Source: DATFKA01 sp042095835 (GTDB taxonomy: Bacteria; Bacteroidota; Bacteroidia; Chitinophagales; Saprospiraceae). From it: a DNA stretch of 12,335 bases. Position 1 is the stretch's first letter, and each line of letters opens with the position of its first letter. Under the pieces are notes generated by a model. It made no database searches. It was not told where the DNA came from and saw only the letters and a list, made by a program, of their open reading frames with translations. The translations under genes and the position numbers were made by a program. The stretch covers positions 1 to 12,335 of the forward strand of contig JBELML010000166.1 of assembly GCA_042095835.1 (NCBI GenBank), read 5' to 3'. Shown piece after piece: positions 7,245 to 12,335 of this stretch.

Positions 7245-7252
7245 TATGTTTG
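7245..7252 (+). promoter_or_regulatory. Possible Bacteroidota -7 box upstream of the GMC gene
   Basis: TATGTTTG matches the TAnnTTTG consensus of the Bacteroidota primary sigma factor and points towards the GMC oxidoreductase gene. No TTTG-like -33 element is seen at the usual distance of about 19-21 bp, and the box is about 98 bp from the start codon, so this is a weak call. The same 156-bp spacer (7195-7350) must also hold the promoter of the divergent aminopeptidase gene, for which I found no good match. Confidence 0.25.
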
Positions 7253-7350
7253 GTTTTTTTGAAGACTTAAAATCCCCATTCCCACTCCATATGAATTCAG
7301 CAAATTTTCGCTAAATTGGTTGCTAGGCTTAGTTTAGAAAAAAAGAACGA

Positions 7351-8958
7351 ATGGAACAATACGATTTTATCATCATAGGAGCTGGATCTGCTGGATGTGT
7401 CCTAGCGAATCGCCTGTCTAAAGACCCTAGTCATCAGGTTTTATTATTAGAAGCTGGAGGACCAGATAAGAAGAAAGAGATTCATATACCTGCTGGATAT
7501 ACTCAACTATTCAAAACAGAAGTGGACTGGGGTATGCAGACGGTCCCTCAAAAGCAGCTCAACAATCGATCCATTTATATACCTCGGGGCAAAACACTCG
7601 GGGGCTGTAGTTCTACCAATGCCATGGCCTATGTCCGCGGAAATGCTCAGGATTATGATCACTGGGCCGCTCTAGGCAATACCGATTGGGCCTATGCCGA
7701 TGTACTTCCTTACTTTAAAAAATCGGAGCACAACGAGCAAATCAAAGACGACTACCACGGGCAAGGTGGCGAACTCAATGTAACTTATCCTCAACATTTC
7801 AGGACGCCCTATTCTAGTGCTTTTGTGGATGCAGCTCGAAATGCGGGTATTCCCAGTACCAATGATTTTAATGGGGAGCGGCAAAACGGTGCTTCCATTT
7901 TACAATTCAATATTAAAAATGGGAAAAGACATAGCGCTGCGACTGCCTTCCTACAACCAGCACTAAAGAGAAAAAACTTGACCGTAAAAACCTTTGCCCA
8001 GGTCGAGAAAATCAATATTCAGAATGACCAAGCCAAAGGTCTGACCTTTTCTCATAAAGGGCAGCAACACACTGTTTCTTGTACCAAAGAGATTATTCTT
8101 AGTGCGGGTGCTATCCACTCGCCTCAGCTGCTGATGCTATCTGGCATTGGTGATCCCGAGGAGCTCCGTCAACATCAAATTGACTGCATACAAGCGCTGC
8201 CAGGGGTTGGGAAAAATTTACAAGATCACCTCTTTTATCCGGTTTCAGCTTCGACTTTACAGCAGAAGGGTACCAATCATTTCCTCAAGCCTTTGCCAAG
8301 AATAGGAGCAACACTGAAATATTTATGGAATGCTAAAGGCGCTTTTTCTGTAAGTCCATTGGAATGTTCTGCTTTTATCAACCTAGATCGGGTCGAAGAT
8401 CCTGTTAATTTTCAATTACTTTTTGCTTCTTTTCATATCGGTCCCAACTATGGTTATGACATGTATGATCTCGATAGCTACCCTCGATATGATGGCTTCA
8501 CGCTTTTACCTTCTTTGATTCATCCAGAAAGCAGAGGAAGTATCCACTTAGCCTCCAAAGATCCTAAGGTAGCACCAGTGATTGATCCAAATTTCTTGTC
8601 TGCTGAAGCTGATCTTGAAGCCCTGGTAAAGGGTGCCAAATGGGCGATAAAAATTTTCCAGCAAGATGCTTTTCAACCCTACCTAAAAGATTGGCAATTA
8701 TTGATGCCCGATTCTAGTGATGACACCATCGCTGAACATATACGTAGGACCGTAGAAACGATTTACCACCCTGTGGGCACTTGTAAAATGGGCACCGACG
8801 AGATGGCTGTTGTAGACCCTCAATTGAGGGTCAAAGGCATAGAGGGATTAAGGGTCGTTGATGCCTCCATTATGCCAAAAATTATCAGCGGAAACACCAA
8901 TGCTCCCGTCTATATGATTGCGGAAAAGGCGGCAGATTTGATCTTAGAAGATTGGTAA
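7351..8958 (+). CDS. GMC-family FAD-dependent oxidoreductase (choline/alcohol dehydrogenase-like)
   Basis: A 535-residue flavoenzyme that oxidises an alcohol to an aldehyde or ketone. The dinucleotide-binding motif GAGSAG is at residues 10-15 with ribose-binding Glu-34 (LLLEAGG). GMC signature 1 (GKTLGGCSSTNAMAYVRG) covers about 80-97 and signature 2 (AGAIHSPQLLMLSGIG) 252-267. The catalytic His-473 is in YHPVGTCKMG, and the second active-site position is Asn-517 in SGNTNAP, as in choline dehydrogenases. Length is typical for BetA-like members. There is no signal peptide, so it is probably cytoplasmic. No betaine-aldehyde dehydrogenase, transporter or regulator is beside it, so choline is not assured as substrate; a general alcohol dehydrogenase role is equally possible. 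The 3' end overlaps the convergent RNA methyltransferase gene by 15 bp. Confidence 0.92.
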   Translation: MEQYDFIIIGAGSAGCVLANRLSKDPSHQVLLLEAGGPDKKKEIHIPAGYTQLFKTEVDWGMQTVPQKQLNNRSIYIPRGKTLGGCSSTNAMAYVRGNAQDYDHWAALGNTDWAYADVLPYFKKSEHNEQIKDDYHGQGGELNVTYPQHFRTPYSSAFVDAARNAGIPSTNDFNGERQNGASILQFNIKNGKRHSAATAFLQPALKRKNLTVKTFAQVEKINIQNDQAKGLTFSHKGQQHTVSCTKEIILSAGAIHSPQLLMLSGIGDPEELRQHQIDCIQALPGVGKNLQDHLFYPVSASTLQQKGTNHFLKPLPRIGATLKYLWNAKGAFSVSPLECSAFINLDRVEDPVNFQLLFASFHIGPNYGYDMYDLDSYPRYDGFTLLPSLIHPESRGSIHLASKDPKVAPVIDPNFLSAEADLEALVKGAKWAIKIFQQDAFQPYLKDWQLLMPDSSDDTIAEHIRRTVETIYHPVGTCKMGTDEMAVVDPQLRVKGIEGLRVVDASIMPKIISGNTNAPVYMIAEKAADLILEDW

Positions 8959-9444
8959 GGAAAGCTGGGCAGCATATAAAAAGACCCCCAAACTTACTGA
9001 TACATTCAAACAATCGGTATGTCCTCGGTTGGGTAAGAAGATCGTTTTGTCACAGTTCTCTACTACTGAAGTGGACAGTCCCTGTTTCTCCGGCCCCATG
9101 ATCAATAAATCTGTTTGTTCAAATTGGAAAGTATACAAGTTTTCTGCCTGCTCATCGATAATGGTTGCAAGACATCGTCCAGGATAATCTTTGATAAAAG
9201 CAAGACCGCTTTCTACCTTAATAATCTCCATATATTCAATCGCTCCAGCAGTCCACACTCTCGCCAAATGCTCCATATCGCCGCGACTGACCTTATTATT
9301 GGGTGGATCGAGTAGGCCATTCTCATCGTAGATATAAATTTTCTGATAGCCATAAAACTCGGCCGAGCGAATCATATTCGATAGATTGGGGCGATACTCC
9401 GGAGCGTACAACAGTATATTCACAATAACAGTTTTATAAGACAA
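8944..9444 (-). CDS. SPOUT (TrmH/SpoU) family RNA methyltransferase
   Basis: A 166-residue protein with the trefoil-knot fold signatures: motif 1 RPNLSNMIRSAEFYG (Asn-20, Arg-26), motif 2 LLIMGPEKQGLS (113-124) and motif 3 IFLPNRGHTDCLNVSVSLG (135-153). These enzymes 2'-O-methylate tRNA or rRNA from SAM; the target cannot be assigned because the protein lacks the extra N-terminal RNA-binding domain of many rRNA enzymes. The start is TTG at 9442-9444: the frame has a stop at 9478-9480 and no ATG or GTG between it and the TTG. GTG at codon 8 is possible but would cut strand 1. The 3' end overlaps the GMC gene tail to tail. The TTG lies in a small inverted repeat (see separate entry). Confidence 0.85.
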   Translation of the reverse strand: MSYKTVIVNILLYAPEYRPNLSNMIRSAEFYGYQKIYIYDENGLLDPPNNKVSRGDMEHLARVWTAGAIEYMEIIKVESGLAFIKDYPGRCLATIIDEQAENLYTFQFEQTDLLIMGPEKQGLSTSVVENCDKTIFLPNRGHTDCLNVSVSLGVFLYAAQLSLPIF

Positions 9445-9461
9445 AGAACCAAAATTCTTTG
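9442..9461 (-). promoter_or_regulatory. Small hairpin covering the TTG start of the SPOUT gene
   Basis: On the mRNA strand CAAAGAA (9461-9455) can pair with TTCTTTG (9448-9442) across a 6-base loop; the last three bases of the second arm are the TTG start codon. An overlapping, mutually exclusive palindrome ACCAAA-N4-TTTGGT (9448-9463) is also present. Seven base pairs in AT-rich sequence can occur by chance, so this is a low-confidence regulatory call. Confidence 0.3.
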
Positions 9462-9571
9462 GTAACTTTATGGACGATTATAATTTATTGAAGTTGCTCG
9501 TTTTAGAGTGGTCAAATGTTTGGTTCATTCTGAGATATGTAGAAATAACTTCTTAAGTAAAACCAATTGAA

Positions 9572-10288
9572 ATGAACAAAAACGGATTATTCCTTAGTTG
9601 GCTGGTGTTTTTCTTTATAGGTGCTGTAGGTCTTAGTGCACAAATTAATGGCGGCACTTACGAGCGGACTACTGCCTTCGACGGAAAGGAGATTAAATAT
9701 GTATTAATGGTGTCAGGTGATTACTTCAGCTGGACCGCCTACTACTCGAATGATGGCCAATTCATCGCCACGAAAGGAGGAAGCCATGAAGTCAAATCTG
9801 ACAAACTTTATTTCAACTATGAGTTTGATACCGCAGATACGGCCATGGTAGGAAGGTCTGAATCCCACAACTACGCTATGAAAGGAAAAAACCTCACTAT
9901 TGATAATGTGAAGTGGAAACTGGTAGATGCGGGTAAAAATTCGCCCATTGATGGTCCCTGGCTGATTTCAGGCCGTAAAAGAGGAGACGAAATTGTAAAA
10001 AGAAATACAGATCGTCCACGTAAAACCATGAAAATCCTGACAGCGACACGCTTCCAATGGATTGCCTATAATGTTGCTACTAAACAATTCATGGGTACTG
10101 GCGGTGGTACTTATACTGCCGAAAATGGTAAATACATTGAAAACATTGAATTCTTCTCGAGAGATAAAAGTCGAGTGGGTGCTAGTTTAGATTTCATGTT
10201 TGAGGTGAAAAATGGAGATTGGCACCACAGTGGCAAAAGCAGTAAAGGAGATCCGATTTATGAAGTCTGGTCTAAACGCAGCAAATAA
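9572..10288 (+). CDS. Secreted protein with two tandem DUF4488-like repeats
   Basis: A 238-residue exported protein of unknown function. Residues 1-23 are a signal peptide (hydrophobic WLVFFFIGAVGLSA, cleavage before QINGG). The mature part is two copies of one lipocalin-like domain, about 26-119 and 126-236. They match in order: YVLMVSGDYFSWTAYYSNDGQF against KTMKILTATRFQWIAYNVATKQF, then GGSHEV against GGGTYTA, an aromatic strand (YFNYEF / IENIEFFS), a VG turn (MVGRSE / RVGASL), and the closing WKL / YEVWSKR strand. The second copy looks like DUF4488 (PF14869), a Bacteroidota family. The first copy is more diverged. It has its own divergent promoter region relative to the SPOUT gene and ends at a hairpin shared with the convergent phosphonate operon. 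A binding role is plausible but unproven. Confidence 0.75.
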   Translation: MNKNGLFLSWLVFFFIGAVGLSAQINGGTYERTTAFDGKEIKYVLMVSGDYFSWTAYYSNDGQFIATKGGSHEVKSDKLYFNYEFDTADTAMVGRSESHNYAMKGKNLTIDNVKWKLVDAGKNSPIDGPWLISGRKRGDEIVKRNTDRPRKTMKILTATRFQWIAYNVATKQFMGTGGGTYTAENGKYIENIEFFSRDKSRVGASLDFMFEVKNGDWHHSGKSSKGDPIYEVWSKRSK

Positions 10289-10297
10289 TCAGCCTAT

Positions 10298-10338
10298 TTT
10301 TTAGACTAGAAAAGAGAAATACTTTTCTAGTCTAAAAA
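10298..10338. terminator. 17-bp hairpin between convergent genes (likely shared terminator)
   Basis: TTTTTAGACTAGAAAAG (10298-10314) and CTTTTCTAGTCTAAAAA (10322-10338) are exact reverse complements around a 7-base loop. It lies 9 bp after the stop of the secreted-protein gene and contains the stop codon of the HAD gene (10332-10334), so it serves both directions. It is not a textbook intrinsic terminator: the U-tract precedes the stem and an A-tract follows it in both orientations, although the two tracts pair with each other. Confidence 0.6.
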
Positions 10339-11009
10339 CCTAAAATGGGCAATAGCTCTTCTAAACGATCTAGGATATAGTCTGGTGTGGCCTTTTGGAT
10401 TTGTTCTGCGGTTTGTGCGCCAGTAGTCACTCCGATACTGTATTTACACTTCGCTTTTTTGCCTTCCTCTACATCAATAGCGGAGTCTCCAATCTTGATC
10501 ACTTGGCGGCTATCCTCAATGGACAGTTCTCCCATCGCCTTGAAAATCATATCTGGATAAGGACGGCCCCGCTCCACATCACTTGCGGTGACCAATGTAT
10601 CGATTTCTCTTCCTGGCTCCCATTTCAGGCGGCCTAGTAATTGTAAGGCCGTAGGGCGGCTATATCCAGTATTCAAGGCAACGTGAACATCATTTTCCCT
10701 TAGTTTTTGGAAGACGAATTCTGTGCTGGGTTGTGGTCGTATGGGTTCTACTTCGTAGGCTGTTTTTAGTTGGCTTTTAAATCGCTGGAAGATCATTTGC
10801 ACCTCTTGGGTAGAAGGCGCCTTTCCGTTTAAATACTCCAAAACATCGTGAATAGCCGTACTTTTTTCTTTTCCAGCCCCGTGTTCTAGTACCATTTCTA
10901 AAGTAGCATCATAGCCGGCTGCTACAATAGATTGATGCACGGTCCGATAAACTAAGTTCTGCTCATCGACAGTCGTTCCTGCCATGTCGAATACGACTAA
11001 TTTGATCAT
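10332..11009 (-). CDS. Phosphonatase-like HAD hydrolase (PhnX-like, TIGR03351 type)
   Basis: A 225-residue HAD-superfamily enzyme expected to cleave the C-P bond of phosphonoacetaldehyde or a close analogue. Motif I is FDMAGTTVDE with nucleophile Asp-8; the residue two further on is Ala-10 instead of Asp, the DxAGT hallmark of phosphonatases rather than ordinary HAD phosphatases. The position normally held by a lysine before the last motif is Arg-149 (GRPYPDMIF), also typical of this group. The last motif is IGDSAIDVEEG (Asp-175, Asp-179). A cap-domain lysine for the Schiff base is available in GAGKEKS (Lys-47 or Lys-49). ATG at 11007-11009 overlaps the stop of the FAD oxidase gene by one base (TAATG), implying translational coupling. 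This pairing is the known context of TIGR03351. No PhnW transaminase or transporter is in the window. Confidence 0.87.
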   Translation of the reverse strand: MIKLVVFDMAGTTVDEQNLVYRTVHQSIVAAGYDATLEMVLEHGAGKEKSTAIHDVLEYLNGKAPSTQEVQMIFQRFKSQLKTAYEVEPIRPQPSTEFVFQKLRENDVHVALNTGYSRPTALQLLGRLKWEPGREIDTLVTASDVERGRPYPDMIFKAMGELSIEDSRQVIKIGDSAIDVEEGKKAKCKYSIGVTTGAQTAEQIQKATPDYILDRLEELLPILGF

Positions 11010-12172
11010 TATAAAATATTTTGAATGTGATGGGCAGCAAAACCCGGACTACCAGTCATTCCTTTTCCTCCAATTCCAGTGACGATATGGATTTTATTAT
11101 CAAGGTCATAGGTGAAGATATCGCTATCTTTGCATTGGCTATAAAAACCAGACCATCGCCTAGCCATAGACCAATTATCTAAATGAAATATTTTTTGAGC
11201 CTCTTCAATCACAAAATCATTCATGCGTTCATTAATTGCAAAATCTAGCTCATCTTGATCTCGAGCATCGGCATATTCGTGCGTATCTCCAATAATGACA
11301 CTCCCATCCCTTTCTTGTTTGAATAGGATATGTACTCCATAGTCTTTGGCTAAACTCTGGGCGGGTTCTTTCGCTTTTATATCGGCATAGGATGGACATT
11401 CTGCAAAGGCTTCATATCTACGAATGCTCAAACCCGTGAGGATAGAACCAGGAAGGTTGACCTTAGATTGAGGATGCGTTTGTAGCATCTGCAACTTTAC
11501 AGCCAGCAGACCTGCATCTTCGAATAAAGCAGGATATAAGGTTTGAAAATCTGTGCCATTACAAATGAGCACCTTTTCAGCGGCGTACTCCTGACCATAA
11601 TTATCTCTAAGCTTGCATCCCTTATTCTCTATGGCTTCAACCGCAATAATCTTGGTTTTCTTTTTGAGTACTAAATCGTATTGATCTACTAAAAAATCTT
11701 GTACTCTATGCACCAACATACTTGGGCTAACATTGACTTCCTCAGGAAAATATAAAGCGCCCTGAACATAGTCAGGCTTAAGATTGGGATAAGCCTTTAG
11801 GCATTTGGCTTTAGACCAGAGTTCTGATGGATAATCATTTTTTTGATTGATTGCTCTCAGCTCTGCTAGTAATTGCATTTCTTCTTGGTCAGAGGCCAAA
11901 TATATCGTCCCCTCTTCCCGCACACTGATATCAAAATAGGATTGAAGCTTTTTGTAAATATCCAGACTCTCCCTACCATAGGCTTGCCATTTACTATCCA
12001 TTCCAGATGGTACGATCTGGCCAAAATTTCGTACGGTAGCACCTTGTACTATCTTGTTTTTCTCCAACAAAATAACGGAATGGCCCTGGAGGAGCGCATG
12101 GTAAGCATGGAAGGTACCTAGAATACCTCCCCCCACAACAGCGAGGTCGTATTTTTTGGATTGATAAGGCAA
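11009..12172 (-). CDS. FAD-dependent amine oxidoreductase of the phosphonate type (TIGR03364-like)
   Basis: A 387-residue DAO-family (PF01266) flavoenzyme. The Rossmann motif VVGGGILG is at 12-19, ribose-binding Glu-37 ends strand 2 (VILLEKNK), GATVRNFGQI at 44-53 is the family signature, and the closing FAD strand is VTGIGGKGMTGSPGFA (about 365-380). The TIGR03364 group is known to sit beside PhnX-like hydrolases; more recent work on such clusters assigns FAD enzymes (called PbfC/PbfD) to oxidative deamination of 2-aminoethylphosphonate or its N-methyl form, giving phosphonoacetaldehyde (recalled, not checked). The start is TTG at 12170-12172: an in-frame TGA lies 12 codons upstream with no ATG between, and the next GTG (codon 13) would remove the FAD motif. 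The TTG lies inside a long RNA stem. It is the first gene of the operon with the HAD hydrolase. Confidence 0.87.
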   Translation of the reverse strand: MPYQSKKYDLAVVGGGILGTFHAYHALLQGHSVILLEKNKIVQGATVRNFGQIVPSGMDSKWQAYGRESLDIYKKLQSYFDISVREEGTIYLASDQEEMQLLAELRAINQKNDYPSELWSKAKCLKAYPNLKPDYVQGALYFPEEVNVSPSMLVHRVQDFLVDQYDLVLKKKTKIIAVEAIENKGCKLRDNYGQEYAAEKVLICNGTDFQTLYPALFEDAGLLAVKLQMLQTHPQSKVNLPGSILTGLSIRRYEAFAECPSYADIKAKEPAQSLAKDYGVHILFKQERDGSVIIGDTHEYADARDQDELDFAINERMNDFVIEEAQKIFHLDNWSMARRWSGFYSQCKDSDIFTYDLDNKIHIVTGIGGKGMTGSPGFAAHHIQNIL

Positions 12173-12237
12173 GGAATAGAAGTTTTGGTCAATAGGACTT
12201 TTACAAGGTCACAAATTTTTCTATTCCTTACCTCATC
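12163..12237 (-). promoter_or_regulatory. 19-bp inverted repeat burying the TTG start of the FAD oxidase gene
   Basis: On the mRNA strand GATGAGGTAAGGAATAGAA (12237-12219) faces TTCTATTCCTTGCCTTATC (12181-12163) across a 37-base spacer. Seventeen of 19 positions are Watson-Crick pairs and both exceptions are U-G or G-U in the mRNA, so the stem is continuous as RNA but would carry A-C mismatches on the other strand. The second arm contains the TTG start codon (12172-12170) and the next two codons. It could repress translation until opened, or be the remains of a terminator or small repeat into which the gene start has moved. The 37-base loop includes two direct copies of GGTCA (12187-12191 and 12207-12211). 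Confidence 0.55.
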
Positions 12238-12335
12238 TATGGTATTATTTTTTTTATAGAAGCTGTTTAAAGTTTCCTTGCTGGGCTATCAAAAACATCT
12301 TTTAAGGCTACTCTTCGTTAATCCCGGAGTGAATC

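Noticed and set aside
12308..12334. A minus-strand fragment reading IHSGINEE then stop, possibly the end of a gene beyond the window.
   Set aside because: Nine codons are too few to recognise a family, and other frames are equally open at the edge.

Overview
The window reads as a chromosomal segment of a marine-type Bacteroidota, most likely order Saprospirales (Lewinella/Saprospira-like). The reasons are family content (DUF2490 outer-membrane protein, DUF4349 protein, a secreted M24 aminopeptidase, a DUF4488-like secreted protein, a PhnX-like hydrolase paired with a TIGR03364-like oxidase), start codons without Shine-Dalgarno sequences, and moderate, AT-leaning composition. The phylum is fairly safe; the order is inference. 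No tRNA, rRNA, CRISPR array or full-length transposase gene was seen.

Left third (1-3546): three minus-strand genes (DUF4349 membrane protein, RlaP-like nucleotidyltransferase, DUF2490 barrel) lie between two inverted copies of one non-autonomous element. The right copy (2993-3246, 254 bp) is intact, with perfect 13-bp terminal inverted repeats and a perfect 9-bp target duplication. The left copy (1-225) is cut by the window edge, about 91% identical, and has a damaged terminus. An 81-bp core is identical in both copies. A second, unrelated miniature element of 165 bp (3369-3533), bounded by TA dinucleotides, lies 13 bp beyond the stop of the methyltransferase gene. The 613-bp gap 2934-3546 is thus mostly mobile-element DNA.

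Middle (3547-8958): a minus-strand run of a secreted Xaa-Pro aminopeptidase, a small cupin, an SGNH/GDSL hydrolase and a membrane-attached SAM methyltransferase; the last two are 3 bp apart and clearly co-transcribed. A 100-N assembly gap removes the very end of the aminopeptidase gene and its stop. A divergent GMC oxidoreductase (flavin alcohol dehydrogenase) follows on the plus strand and overlaps the convergent SPOUT RNA methyltransferase gene by 15 bp.

Right end (9572-12335): a plus-strand secreted protein with two tandem DUF4488-like repeats ends at a 17-bp hairpin shared with a convergent two-gene operon. That operon encodes an FAD-dependent amine oxidase (TIGR03364-like) and a phosphonatase-like HAD hydrolase (TIGR03351-like), coupled by a TAATG overlap. 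The pair fits oxidative deamination of an aminophosphonate followed by C-P bond cleavage. The oxidase appears to start at TTG, and that codon lies inside a 19-bp inverted repeat whose only two mismatches become G-U wobble pairs in the mRNA. The other TTG-started gene in the window, the SPOUT methyltransferase, also has its start in a shorter stem.

The observations most worth following are the inverted miniature elements with an invariant core, the second TA-flanked element, the start-burying hairpin of the phosphonate operon, and the RlaP/DUF4349 gene pair without visible RNA-repair partners.
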